NCBI RefSeq assembly: GCF_000411135.1
Contig: NZ_KE150262.1
Coordinates: forward strand, 560,770-624,769
DNA from: Actinotignum schaalii FB123-CNA-2
Lineage (GTDB): Bacteria > Actinomycetota > Actinomycetes > Actinomycetales > Actinomycetaceae
DNA length: 64,000 nt
Direction: 5' to 3'
Made by a program: the position numbers and the translations under genes. Shown piece after piece: positions 55,665 to 64,000 of the stretch. The notes under the pieces are model-generated. The model made no database searches, was not told the DNA's origin, and was given only the letters and a program-made list of their open reading frames with translations. Position 1 is the first letter of the stretch. The number at the start of each line of letters is the position of its first letter.

Positions 55665-55744
55665 TCCGGGGTGTACTGCGGATGTTGTACATGCGAAGTA
55701 CAGCTCTGACAACACATGCCCCCTCTCCAGGTGCTGGTGTGACT
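55665..55744 (+). repeat. 80-base dispersed element, copy 3
   Basis: 68 of 80 positions match the reverse complement of 16825-16904. Core GTACTGCGGATGT / ACATGCGAAGTAC at 55672-55700 is an imperfect palindrome. It lies about 270 bases upstream of a LAHTG surface protein. Confidence 0.8.
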
Positions 55745-55766
55745 GTTGGGGTTTGTGATGGCCGAT

Positions 55767-55799
55767 AGCTGCGCCGTCGCCGATAGTTGCGCCGTCGTA
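55767..55799 (+). repeat. two tandem dispersed-motif copies
   Basis: AGCTGCGCCGTCG at 55767-55779 is followed after five bases by AGTTGCGCCGTCGTA at 55785-55799, each preceded by CGAT. These are the only tandem copies seen. Confidence 0.75.
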
Positions 55800-56013
55800 C
55801 CGCGCGCGATTGCAACACAAACGCAAGTGCTCCAAAAATCTGCAAAATATTATTTATTCTACGTAAACGTATGCCGTGTGAAAATTTTGTGAAGATGCTC
55901 AAACGCGCGGTCATGACCTGGGTAAATGTTGAATGACTTGAGAATAAACTCTCCAAATATGATTTACTTGAGTTGAGTTTACTCATCACTCATCTAAGGT
56001 AAGGAAACACCAC

Positions 56014-57561
56014 ATGCTCGCGCGAAACCTTTCGAGGTTGCTGGCGGTGATCGCTGCTATTGCGATGGTCGCCGTTGGGCAACCCCTTCGGGCTGAGGCA
56101 GCGCCTCAATCTGTTGATTTTAACTACGTGATCGGTGACAAAATACAAAAATTCGAATTCACCGCGCACAACCCGAACAACCCATCGGAAAGTATTACCT
56201 ATCCGAGCGACCCGGCCAATAAATGGAATTTCAAGCGAATTCCGGCGGGCTGGGTACTCAACGGAAAAATCGTCATGCAGCCGGGTTGGAAGATTACCAG
56301 CACGGGTTCGGATCTGCTCTATCCCGATAATCTAGAGCAGAGCGTGACCGGGAGTGGGAAAGACGCCGTCCTCACCTACCACGCGAAGGGCCTGAAACCG
56401 ACCGAGAATATTTATTTCCAGCAGATCTCGTACGAGCAGTTCAACTACGCGACGTATGACCTCAACGGTGGTACCTGGACGGATAAAGTGCCGACCGATG
56501 CGCTGCGGCAGGCCCCGGATGGCTCGTTCTACAGCATGTTCATCACCCCGCACGGCACGGTATACAAGCCCACGGATCCGGTGCGCGATGGCTACACTTT
56601 CCTGGGCTGGATTGGGAAGAGTACCCTCAATATCCCAGTGGCCGAACCGCCCTACAAGTACCACGTTTACACGGTAGATAACCCCTACCGCTTCGATGAA
56701 ATCGACCCGAATCGGATCCTCGGACACCGCCGGCAAAACGTGGTTAACCTGACCGCAGCGTGGGCCAAGGAGCCTGCCCTCGAAGTGAAGAACATTGAGA
56801 TCTGGGAAGGTGAGGCATTTACGCCTTCCGATATGGTCGTTTCCGCAACGGATTTTGCCGGTAAGGACCTGACCGATCCGGCGAATGGCGGCTCGGTGAC
56901 ACCCACGGGTGATTATGACAACCAGCAGGCCGGCGAATACCACATTACTTTCACGGCGAAGGACAGCAAGGGTGGCACGGTCACCCGCACCGCGAAGCTC
57001 ATCGTGAAGAAGCGCTGGACTCCGCTCATTCCCGCCCCGGAGCTCACGCTCAAGAATATGGAAATCAAGGCCGGCGATCCCTTCGATCCTGCGGATATGG
57101 TGGTGTCTTCCAGCGGTACGGCTGTGCCCAGCCCGGATAATAACTACGACCCGAATACCCCGGGCACCTATGATCTGAGCTTCACGGTTACCGATGAGAA
57201 GGGTGCCACGGTAACTCGGACAGCGAAGCTGACCGTCAAGCCGAAGCCGGAGCCGAAGCCGGAGCCGCAGCCCGGGCCGGAAACGCCGGCGCCCGGTGAG
57301 CCTGAACAACCAGCTCAACCCGGTACACCGGGCCAGCCCGGCACGCCCGGTAAACCGGGTCAGCCAGGCGCAAGCGGCACGCCCGGTAAACCGGGCCAGC
57401 CCGGCGCAACCGCTGCGCCTGGCAAACCGGGCGCGGTAGCGACGACCGCTGGTCGCACCCTCGCCCACACCGGTAGTGAAGCGGCTGCGCCCTTCGCTCT
57501 GGGGAGTGTGCTTATTTTGGTAGGTGGGGCCCTGGTGGCAACTCGCCGCAAGAATGCATAG
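56014..57561 (+). CDS. surface protein with InlB-type repeat, Ig-like domains and collagen-like stalk, LAHTG anchor
   Basis: 515 residues. The signal peptide runs to about 30 (LAVIAAIAMVAV...AEA). A unique N-terminal part is followed by a Listeria-Bacteroides repeat (YDLNGGTW...PVRDGYTFLGWIGKS, about 147-200). Two similar Ig-like units follow (VKNIEIWEGEAFTPSDMVV and LKNMEIKAGDPFDPADMVV), both ending TVTRTAKL-VK. A PKPEP linker leads to Gly-x-Pro triplets (GTPGQPGTPGKPGQPG), collagen-like, of about 45 residues, then LAHTG (483-487), a hydrophobic span and TRRKNA. TAAGGTAAGGA precedes ATG 56014. An adhesin role is inferred. Confidence 0.88.
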   Translation: MLARNLSRLLAVIAAIAMVAVGQPLRAEAAPQSVDFNYVIGDKIQKFEFTAHNPNNPSESITYPSDPANKWNFKRIPAGWVLNGKIVMQPGWKITSTGSDLLYPDNLEQSVTGSGKDAVLTYHAKGLKPTENIYFQQISYEQFNYATYDLNGGTWTDKVPTDALRQAPDGSFYSMFITPHGTVYKPTDPVRDGYTFLGWIGKSTLNIPVAEPPYKYHVYTVDNPYRFDEIDPNRILGHRRQNVVNLTAAWAKEPALEVKNIEIWEGEAFTPSDMVVSATDFAGKDLTDPANGGSVTPTGDYDNQQAGEYHITFTAKDSKGGTVTRTAKLIVKKRWTPLIPAPELTLKNMEIKAGDPFDPADMVVSSSGTAVPSPDNNYDPNTPGTYDLSFTVTDEKGATVTRTAKLTVKPKPEPKPEPQPGPETPAPGEPEQPAQPGTPGQPGTPGKPGQPGASGTPGKPGQPGATAAPGKPGAVATTAGRTLAHTGSEAAAPFALGSVLILVGGALVATRRKNA

Positions 57562-57641
57562 AGCGCTGCCGCGTTACTTTCCTGGCTCGCTAGCCCGTTA
57601 ACGCACTAGCCTGCCAGCTGAGCGCATCGGTGAACGCACAC

Positions 57642-57677
57642 GTGTGGGGGCATCTCGATTGAGGTGCCCCACACTTT
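57642..57677 (+). terminator. terminator
   Basis: GTGTGGGG-G-CA (57642-57652) pairs with TG-CCCCACAC (57665-57674) and is followed by TTTGCC. The rest of 57562-57837 carries only short GCG/CTACCCGCG repeats and no gene. Confidence 0.65.
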
Positions 57678-57837
57678 GCCTGCGGTTGTCGGCTGCCTGC
57701 GGTTACTTTCGGTCGTGTTCGCGTCTGAGAACGACCTCGGCTAGTGCGTTACCCGCGCTTGGCGCTACCCGCGTCTGAGAGCTACTCGCAGCCCGCAAGC
57801 CCGCGGCCCAGCGCTACCTCCGACCTAGCTCCACTCT

Positions 57838-58986
57838 CTACCCGTGCGGCACATACTCACATTTGCTGTGCTCGGCCGGCTCAAGCTGGAAAGTGGAATG
57901 CTCCACCTTGACCGGGAAATGCTCCGCAACGCACTGCTGGAGCTGGTCAAGGATCCGCGGGGCGTGCCCGTCGAAGAAGCACTCATCCTCAACTACCACG
58001 TGAGCGCTCAGCACTGGTAGCCCGGTGGCGACCGTCGTCGCATGCATATCGTGCACCCGAATCACGTGCGGCAGATTTTCCATGTGCCGGCGCACGTCGT
58101 CCAGGTCGAGGCCTTGCGGCGTCGCCTCCATCAGCACGTTGAGCGCGGTGGACAGAATCCGCAGCGCCCGCGGAATAATAAGAATCCCGATGAGGATCGC
58201 GGCAATCGCATCCGCGCCGCCCCAGCCGGTGAAGTAGATCGACGCCGCAGCCACGATCACCGCGACCGAACCGAGCGCGTCATTGCAGACCTCCAGGAAG
58301 GCGGCCTTCATATTGAGACTGGCACCGCGCCCGGTGAACAGAATCAGCATGGAAGCGATATTGCCGAGCAGGCCGATAATGCCGAAAATCAGCAGGGGCG
58401 CGGCAGGCATCTCCGGTGGGTCGGTGAGGCGTTTGATCGCTTCGATAATGACGAAAATACCCACCCCGAGGAGCAGCGTCGCCTGTAAACACGCGGAAAT
58501 AATCTCCGCCCGGGCATATCCCCAGGTGCGGCGGTTGGTGGCGGGTTTGGTGGTGAGGTGAGCGGCCACCAGCGCCATGACCAGACCGGCGCTATCGGTG
58601 AGCATATGGCCGGCGTCCACAAGGAGGGCCAGCGAGCCGAGCCAGAATGCTCCGATCACCTCGGCTATGAGGATGGAGAACGTAATACCGAGCGCCCAGG
58701 CGATGCGCCCGCGTTGCGCCCCGGCACCGTGCACATGCCCGGGCCCGTGGTCGTGCCCGCTGGCATGCTCGTGGCCGGCCGCGGGAGCTACCGCAGCGGG
58801 GGTGCGAGCCAGACGGCAGAGGTGGCCGTCGTCGCCGTCCTCGTTAAATGATTCCCCATCCTCCTCGGATAGATTGCTCTCCTCTGACGCCGATGCAGAG
58901 GAGGTGTTGGAACTGCGCTGGGCGCAGGTGCATTGCCCGCCGGCGTGGTCGCCGTGCTCGCAATGATAATAATTATTATTATGCAT
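57838..58986 (-). CDS. cation diffusion facilitator (Zn2+-type) exporter with metal-binding N-terminus
   Basis: 382 residues from ATG 58986, which follows AAGGAGG; a longer frame to 59139 is unlikely. The N-terminus is rich in His and Cys (YYHCEHGDHAGG, CTCAQ, HEHASGHDHGPGHVHGAG). Six membrane helices follow, with the metal motif DAGHMLTDS in TM2 and LEVCNDALGS in TM5, where Glu stands for the His of the zinc HxxxD form. The cytosolic C-terminal domain (HMENLPHVIRVHDMHATTV...HFPVKVEHSTFQLE) is typical. It exports a divalent metal, probably zinc. The start region is an AT-rich palindrome that could be a metal-regulator site. Confidence 0.9.
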   Translation of the reverse strand: MHNNNYYHCEHGDHAGGQCTCAQRSSNTSSASASEESNLSEEDGESFNEDGDDGHLCRLARTPAAVAPAAGHEHASGHDHGPGHVHGAGAQRGRIAWALGITFSILIAEVIGAFWLGSLALLVDAGHMLTDSAGLVMALVAAHLTTKPATNRRTWGYARAEIISACLQATLLLGVGIFVIIEAIKRLTDPPEMPAAPLLIFGIIGLLGNIASMLILFTGRGASLNMKAAFLEVCNDALGSVAVIVAAASIYFTGWGGADAIAAILIGILIIPRALRILSTALNVLMEATPQGLDLDDVRRHMENLPHVIRVHDMHATTVATGLPVLSAHVVVEDECFFDGHAPRILDQLQQCVAEHFPVKVEHSTFQLEPAEHSKCEYVPHG

Positions 58987-59124
58987 AACATAACCTCCTT
59001 GGGGCTCTGAGTGTACCTGCCCGGTCGAGTTTGTGGCAGGGTGCGGCCTGTGATGCGGAGCATGTACGACGGCGCCTATGCGGCCACGTGCATAATACGC
59101 ATTGAGGTGTGCCGGGAGATAAAG

Positions 59125-59166
59125 CACCCGGGCACTCATTCCTCGAGGGGAATCGGTGCCCGGGTG
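59125..59166 (-). terminator. terminator of the Pro/Gly-rich membrane protein
   Basis: CACCCGGGCAC (59125-59135) pairs with GTGCCCGGGTG (59156-59166), with an inner ATTCC/GGAAT stem. Confidence 0.7.
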
Positions 59167-59201
59167 AATTACAGTGAACTGACGTATGCCGGCGAAGGAT
59201 C

Positions 59202-60245
59202 CTATTGCATCGTGATATTCACTCCGCAGGAGTCCATGATGAGGATGAAGTTGAGGAGGTCGTTCATGAACTTAGGGTCCTCAATTTCGTTGCCGGCTGT
59301 GATATCACCCTTGCTGGCACGCTCGAGGACATCAATGAACTGGTCGGATAGCTTGCCCTGCGCGGCATTGCCAATGCAGGCTCCGGCGTCATCGCGTTCG
59401 GGTTTGCCGAAGGCCTCGGTGAAGGTCGGGTCCTTAAGGAAGGTATCGAAGAGGGCCCCGATTTTCTCCGGAGGATAGGTGTAGGTCAGCCCGTCCTTGC
59501 CGTCCTTGCCCGCTGAGTCGCCAGAGTTGCCGGACGGCGCGGGGGCGGGCGTGGTGGGTGAATCCAAGATGGGAGCCTTGCTGGTTTCCGGTGCGGCGGT
59601 GCCGTCCGGCGTGGCGGGTGCACTGATCGAAGGCGCCGAGCTGGGATCGGGCTGCGCATCATCGCTGGCCTTATCCCGGTTGAGGAAGAAAATGAGGCCA
59701 ACAACCAGCGCGATTAGCGCAACTATACCCACGCCAATTCCAACAAAAAGCCCGGTTTTGCTTTGCTTGGGCTGCTGGCCGTATCCGGCCGGGTAAGCAC
59801 CGCGCGGGCCGTTCGGGCCGTTCGGGCCGCCACCGGGATATTGATTACCCGGACCGCTCGGGTAGCCGGGAGCACCGTATTGCCCGCCCTGGCCAGCACC
59901 GTATTGCCCGCCGGGGTAACCCGGGCCGCCGTACTGTCCAGCCTGGCCGGAGCCATATTGCGGGGCCTGACCCGGATAATTGCCTTGCTGCGGGTAGCCG
60001 GCCTGGCCGGGGTACTGGCTGCCGGGCCCTGCCTGGGCACCCGGATATCCGGCGCTGCCGTGCTGGTTTCCCTGCCCGGCGCCGTAGTGGCCCGGCCCGG
60101 GGTAGGTACCGGGGTTAGCGGCGTAAGCCTGGGTGGGATAATCGGCCGAAGGAGAGGAGGGGGTGGTGTTCTCGGAGCCGTGCGGAGGGAAAGCTCGGGT
60201 GGGTTCGCCGCCCTGCGGCGACCGGGTTGCGTCTTCTTCGCTCAC
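59202..60245 (-). CDS. membrane protein with Gly/Pro/Tyr/Gln-rich cytoplasmic tail
   Basis: 347 residues from GTG 60245 (AGGA upstream; the frame extends to 60305 but the extra part is unlike coding). About residues 45-165 are low-complexity GYPGGQYGAGQGG-type repeats, followed by one membrane helix (GLFVGIGVGIVALIALVVG, about 172-190) and a Ser/Thr/Pro linker. The outer domain of about 110 residues (YPPEKIGALFDTFLKDPTF...CIGNAAQGKLSDQFIDVL...MDSCGVNITM) has two cysteines that may form a disulfide. No known family. Such tails occur in actinobacterial septum and DUF4190-like proteins. Confidence 0.75.
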   Translation of the reverse strand: MSEEDATRSPQGGEPTRAFPPHGSENTTPSSPSADYPTQAYAANPGTYPGPGHYGAGQGNQHGSAGYPGAQAGPGSQYPGQAGYPQQGNYPGQAPQYGSGQAGQYGGPGYPGGQYGAGQGGQYGAPGYPSGPGNQYPGGGPNGPNGPRGAYPAGYGQQPKQSKTGLFVGIGVGIVALIALVVGLIFFLNRDKASDDAQPDPSSAPSISAPATPDGTAAPETSKAPILDSPTTPAPAPSGNSGDSAGKDGKDGLTYTYPPEKIGALFDTFLKDPTFTEAFGKPERDDAGACIGNAAQGKLSDQFIDVLERASKGDITAGNEIEDPKFMNDLLNFILIMDSCGVNITMQ

Positions 60246-60518
60246 GATAAATCCTAACGATGCGCGGGAGCGGTGCGCGGTAACCCCGCGCGATAAACAA
60301 CGCACGGTAACCGGCGAAAACGCCCCCGATATGACAGGTACCTGGCCGCTTTCCGCACGCTACCGGACACACCGGAGCGCTCGGCTACACGGGCCAAGCC
60401 ACAATCATTCAATCAGAGCGCAGCCGGGAGCGGCAAGCAAGTTTCGTGTTTGCCAAGCTCAGCACCTTTCGGCCAGCAGAGAAACACCCGCTACTTCGCG
60501 CCCGCGCCCGCGCCCGCG

Positions 60519-63272
60519 CTATTTTGCCGTGTCCGCTGCGCGCCGTTCCGCGGTGGCCTTCTTGCGCAGCTCAGCCTGGGTGCGCTGCGCGGCCCGCTGC
60601 TCCGCGCTTTGCCACAGCCGAGCCGGCTCCCCGAAGCGCAGCCCCAAGAACCACCACAGTGCCTCAATCAGCGCCGCCCCGATCAGCCCCACCAGCGTAC
60701 CCAGGGCCATCGCCCCGGTATTGGAGGAATCCAGCATGAAGATGCGCTGCGTGAACGGCCAGAGGAAAATCACCCCGTACCCGAGCAGCGGCAGCAAAAT
60801 CAGCAGAATCTTCCACCAGACATAGGGCCGGGCCACCACAACGAGCACCCACGAGGAGGCAATAATCATCGTTAGAAGAGTCGCGGTGGACACCTGAGTC
60901 GCATATGCCGAGCTAGCTGCGCCGTCGTACAACATCACGTAAGTAATAAAAGTCGCAACCCCGACAATCAGGCCCGCCGGGAAACCGAAACGCATGACGC
61001 GCTGCACGAAACCGGGGCGGGCGGCGTCGTTATTTGGCGGCAGGGAGAGGAGGAAGGCCGGGATGCCGATGGTGAACCAGCCGGTGATCGTCACGTGAAT
61101 CGGCACGAAGGGGTAGGGCAGCGCGAACAGCAGCACCGCGATGGCGAGCACCGCCGAATACACCGTTTTGGTGAGGAAAAGCCGCGCCACGCGTTCGATA
61201 TTTCCCACCACGCGCCGGCCCTCGCCCACCACGTGCGGAAGGGAGGCGAATTTATCGTCGAGGAGCACAATTTTCGCGACCGAGCGGGTCGCGGAGGTGC
61301 CGGAGCCCATGCCGATGCCCAGGTCGGCATCCTTGAGGGCAAGCACGTCATTGACGCCATCGCCCGTCATCGCGACAGTGTGTCCCGCCCCGCGCAGCGC
61401 CGCCACCATAGCGCGCTTCTGATCCGGGGTCACCCGCCCGAACACGGCATTTTCATTAATCGTTTCCGCGAAGCTCGCCTCCGGGATGGTGCGCGCGTCC
61501 ACGGGAGTGCCCACATTGACGCCGAGCTGCGTGGTCACCGCCCCGACCGCCGCGGCATTATCACCGGAGATAACTTTGACCGCCACACCCTGGGAATCGA
61601 AATAACGCAGGGTATCGGAGGCGTCCGGGCGGATTTTTTGGTCGAGCAAAATGAAGGCAAGCGGCTCAAGGTTGCCGGGCGCGTTCGCGGCCGTGACCGG
61701 CGTATCGCTGCGGGCCAGGAGCAGCACGCGCTGGCCGGTGGCGGCAATGGCGGCGGCGCGCTCGCGGGCTGCGTTGATGGCGGTCGCGGGAGTCGCGGGA
61801 GCGGTGGCGTTCGTTGCTGCCGCGTTGCTATGGGGAACGACGGCGCCCGCCTGACCGGCGGGACCCGCCAGATCAAGGAGCACATCCGGGGCGCCCATAA
61901 TCCAGTGCTGGCCATTGGCGAAACTCACCCCGGACCATTTCTTCGCCGAGGTGAAAGGCTGACGTTCGGCCACCTCCCACGGCTGGGCCGGCGCGCCGAG
62001 GGCTTCCTGGATGGCCTCCATGGAGGAGTTCGGGGCCGGGTCGGCCGCGCCCAGCTGGGCCAGGGCTTCCCGCGCGGTGGCCTGAGCGCGCGCGGCGGGA
62101 GCGGCGGCGTCGTGCTGTTCGCACACGGTGCCGGAACCGGAACCGCTGCAAGAACTCGCGCCTCCGGAAGCAGAGCCGCTGCTCGAAGCCGCACCGGGCA
62201 CCAACTCGAGCCCCGCGAACCACAGGGTGTTTTCGGTGAGGGTGCCGGTTTTATCCACGGCGACGGTATCCACGCGCGCGAGGCCTTCGATGGCGGGCAG
62301 CTCGTTGACCAGCACGTTCAGGCGGCCGAGCCTGATCACACCCAGCGCGAAAGCGGTCGAGGTGATGAGCACCAGGCCTTCGGGGATCATCGGCACCAGC
62401 GCGCCGGTCACGGACAGCACGATATCGCGCCAGTGTGCGCCGATGGCAGCCCAATCCAGGCCCACCACGCGGATCTGCCCCCAGATCGTCAGCAGTCCCA
62501 CGGGCACCAGCACCCAGGTGATGGCTTTGAGGATGCGGTCGATGCCGTTTTGCAGCTGGGAATCGACGAGCGAGAATTTCGAGGCGGCAGAGGTGATTTT
62601 GGCGGCGTAGGCATCGGCGCCCACGCGGGTGGCGCGGTAGCTGCCCGAGCCGGAGGACACGAAAGAGCCGGACATCATCGCGGCGCCGGGTTCCTTGTGG
62701 ATGGAATCGGATTCGCCGGTGAGGAGTGATTCGTCCACTTCGAGGTAATCGGCTTCGGTGACGACGCCGTCCACCACGATCTGCTCGCCGGCGGCGACCA
62801 CGATAATATCGCCCAGCACCACCTCTTCGCGCGCGATTTCACGCACTTCGCCCTCGCGGCGCACCCGCGGATGGGCTTCGCCGATGACGGCCAGGGAATC
62901 GAGGGTGTGCTTGGCGCGCAGTTCCTGAATAATGCCGATAATCGAGTTCGCGATAATGAGCAGGCCGAAAGCGCTATTGATCCACGAACCGGTGAGGATC
63001 ACGGCAATGAACAGCACCCCTAGCATGAAATTAATGCGGGTGAAAACGTTATCGCGCACAATCTGCGCGGCCGAGCGCCCCGAGCGGTCGGGCAGGGTAT
63101 TCGCTTTGCCTTCCGCGGCGAGCTGGGCGGCCTGCGCGGCGCTCAGCCCGCGGGCCGGGTCGCTTGCGGGTACGTGCTCGTTCCCGGTGGTGGGGTCGGT
63201 TAGGGCGAGGGATTCGTGGTCCGGCTGCGCGGATGCGGTTCCCGCGGCGGGCGCGGATGCGGCGTCGTTCAT
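60519..63272 (-). CDS. P-type cation ATPase, CtpE-like
   Basis: 917 residues. Phosphorylation motif VDKTGTLTENT is at about 338-348; LTGESDS is the A-domain TGES loop; MTGDGVNDVLALKDADLGIGMG is the hinge motif at about 626-647. The N-terminal NVFTRINFMLGVLF and GLLIIANSIIGIIQELRAKHTLD stretches match CtpE, reported as a calcium transporter in mycobacteria. At about 361-400 there is an unusual insertion (SSSGSASGGASSCSGSGSGT, followed by CEQHD) in the nucleotide-binding domain. It ends about 270 bases upstream of the membrane protein and reads the same way. A dispersed-motif copy is at 60915-60929. Confidence 0.9.
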   Translation of the reverse strand: MNDAASAPAAGTASAQPDHESLALTDPTTGNEHVPASDPARGLSAAQAAQLAAEGKANTLPDRSGRSAAQIVRDNVFTRINFMLGVLFIAVILTGSWINSAFGLLIIANSIIGIIQELRAKHTLDSLAVIGEAHPRVRREGEVREIAREEVVLGDIIVVAAGEQIVVDGVVTEADYLEVDESLLTGESDSIHKEPGAAMMSGSFVSSGSGSYRATRVGADAYAAKITSAASKFSLVDSQLQNGIDRILKAITWVLVPVGLLTIWGQIRVVGLDWAAIGAHWRDIVLSVTGALVPMIPEGLVLITSTAFALGVIRLGRLNVLVNELPAIEGLARVDTVAVDKTGTLTENTLWFAGLELVPGAASSSGSASGGASSCSGSGSGTVCEQHDAAAPAARAQATAREALAQLGAADPAPNSSMEAIQEALGAPAQPWEVAERQPFTSAKKWSGVSFANGQHWIMGAPDVLLDLAGPAGQAGAVVPHSNAAATNATAPATPATAINAARERAAAIAATGQRVLLLARSDTPVTAANAPGNLEPLAFILLDQKIRPDASDTLRYFDSQGVAVKVISGDNAAAVGAVTTQLGVNVGTPVDARTIPEASFAETINENAVFGRVTPDQKRAMVAALRGAGHTVAMTGDGVNDVLALKDADLGIGMGSGTSATRSVAKIVLLDDKFASLPHVVGEGRRVVGNIERVARLFLTKTVYSAVLAIAVLLFALPYPFVPIHVTITGWFTIGIPAFLLSLPPNNDAARPGFVQRVMRFGFPAGLIVGVATFITYVMLYDGAASSAYATQVSTATLLTMIIASSWVLVVVARPYVWWKILLILLPLLGYGVIFLWPFTQRIFMLDSSNTGAMALGTLVGLIGAALIEALWWFLGLRFGEPARLWQSAEQRAAQRTQAELRKKATAERRAADTAK

Positions 63273-63347
63273 AAAAAACGATTCTAGGCAAGGAAGCTGG
63301 ACGCCGGGTGAATGTTTCTTGAGGACTGTGCGGCGGTAGCATGAGGT

Positions 63348-64000
63348 ATGGCACGAAAAAATCTTTTCCGCAGCGCCGCGGGAATCTGCGCGGTCGCGGC
63401 CCTCGCTTCCTGTAGTAGTACGACGACGCCGCCACCGGCACCCAGCACCCCGGCACCGGCGGCCGGTTCAGCAAGCTCAGCTCCGGCACCTAGCGCGGCA
63501 AGTTCATTAAGCAGTGCGGCGCCTTCGTCTTCTGCGGCGAGTGTACCCGAGGTAGCAGGCTCGCCCGGCGCGGAGCCCGCACCGGGGGATGCGATCACGG
63601 CGGAAGCCCTGCGCGCGGTGGATAACATCACGGAGTTCGAGGTCCGGGTGCTGCGCACCAATAATCGTTCAGGGCTGGATGATTGGGCCTCGCGATTCAG
63701 TGTAAATGAGCTGGCGCAGCGGTATGACGGGGATAAGGTGCTGGACTACACCATCAACGGGCAGCCTCCCAATAAGGCGAGCCTGGCGCCGCTATCGAAG
63801 GATGATATGCGTCTGCTGATTCGCAGTGCCGATTACGGTGCTGAAAATGAGCGCGGGGTTGTTTCGGGGATTTTGCGCGAGGGAACGAAGCTTCCATCGC
63901 TGGGCACCCAGCTGATGGATACCTGCGCGCAAGATGGCGACTGGTTTATTAAAGCGGGAAGTGTGGGTTACAACCGACGTACCGGAGTGATCGAGTACGT
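63348..64000 (+). CDS. lipoprotein of unknown function, cut by the window edge
   Basis: At least 217 residues, open to the right edge. Signal sequence and lipobox LASC (C22) are followed by a Ser/Pro/Ala linker to about residue 75. Then EALRAVDNITEFEVRVLRTNNRS...LAQRYDGDKVLDYTINGQPP...LMDTCAQDGDWFIKAGSVGYNRRTG follows. No family recognised; ATG 63348 sits behind GAGG. Codons 25-28 (TTTP) come from a dispersed-motif copy. Confidence 0.75.
   Translation, partial: MARKNLFRSAAGICAVAALASCSSTTTPPPAPSTPAPAAGSASSAPAPSAASSLSSAAPSSSAASVPEVAGSPGAEPAPGDAITAEALRAVDNITEFEVRVLRTNNRSGLDDWASRFSVNELAQRYDGDKVLDYTINGQPPNKASLAPLSKDDMRLLIRSADYGAENERGVVSGILREGTKLPSLGTQLMDTCAQDGDWFIKAGSVGYNRRTGVIEY

Noticed and set aside
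55368-55758. Small ORFs in the structured region upstream of the LAHTG protein
   Set aside because: Short, without ribosome sites, and crossing the inverted repeats; the sequence is better explained as non-coding.
56332-57468. Minus-strand ORF of 378 codons over the LAHTG protein
   Set aside because: Arg/Gly-rich mirror of the repeat-coding strand, no start signal.

Overview
The window is high-GC, gene-dense actinobacterial DNA. Its content (class Ib ribonucleotide reductase with NrdH and NrdI, an L-serine dehydratase, several sortase-anchored surface proteins with LPXTG, LAXTG or degenerate signals, a DUF5926 protein, a CtpE-like P-type ATPase) fits a host-associated member of the Actinomycetaceae (Actinomyces / Actinotignum / Actinobaculum type). 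I infer the family from gene content; there is no rRNA here. There is no phage, CRISPR array, insertion sequence or integrase.

Layout. 1-3.8 kb: a coiled-coil LPETG surface protein, then a lipoprotein with a degenerate HNH (DUF1524-like) domain. 3.9-5.5 kb: L-serine dehydratase. 5.7-16.7 kb: an aldarate (galactarate/glucarate) catabolic cluster with a YagE/YjhH-type aldolase, an enolase-superfamily dehydratase, an IclR regulator, a second DHDPS-family enzyme, a GntP permease, tartronate semialdehyde reductase, glucarate dehydratase and glycerate kinase. It is interrupted at 8.3-9.2 kb by an unrecognised two-gene module. 17-25.5 kb: two very large divergent surface proteins. 25.6-30.6 kb: lutABC and a lactate permease on the minus strand. 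31-40 kb: nrdHIE and nrdF, separated by a Snf2 helicase and a secreted protease-like lipoprotein. 40.3-42.2 kb: tRNA-Ser(GCT), a DUF488 gene and three small tandem genes of one unknown family. 42.5-54.5 kb: a BspA-like surface protein, a pheA / phosphotransferase / serS / HAD row, a large phosphatase-like membrane protein, a glycosyltransferase, DUF5926, a TauE/SafE exporter and upp. 54.6-64 kb: tadA, tRNA-Ser(CGA), a 709-base structured non-coding region, another LAHTG surface protein, a CDF metal exporter, a Pro/Gly-rich membrane protein, a CtpE-like ATPase, and a lipoprotein running off the right edge.

How the genes work together. The aldarate genes describe a complete route: GntP uptake; dehydration of galactarate/talarate and glucarate to 5-keto-4-deoxyglucarate; aldol cleavage to pyruvate and tartronate semialdehyde; reduction to D-glycerate; phosphorylation to 2-phosphoglycerate. 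The cleavage step is apparently taken by a DHDPS-fold aldolase, since no GarL is present. The serine and lactate genes add further pyruvate-producing carbon sources. Five cell-wall proteins with different sorting signals suggest colonisation of a host surface.

The strongest unexplained signals are two dispersed repeats. One is a short motif (core AGCTGCGCCGTCGTA / GCGGCGTCGTCGT) that recurs dozens of times on both strands, in genes and between them, with exact 15- to 19-base identities. The other is an 80-base palindrome-bearing element, two clear copies and one diverged, lying beside surface-protein genes.
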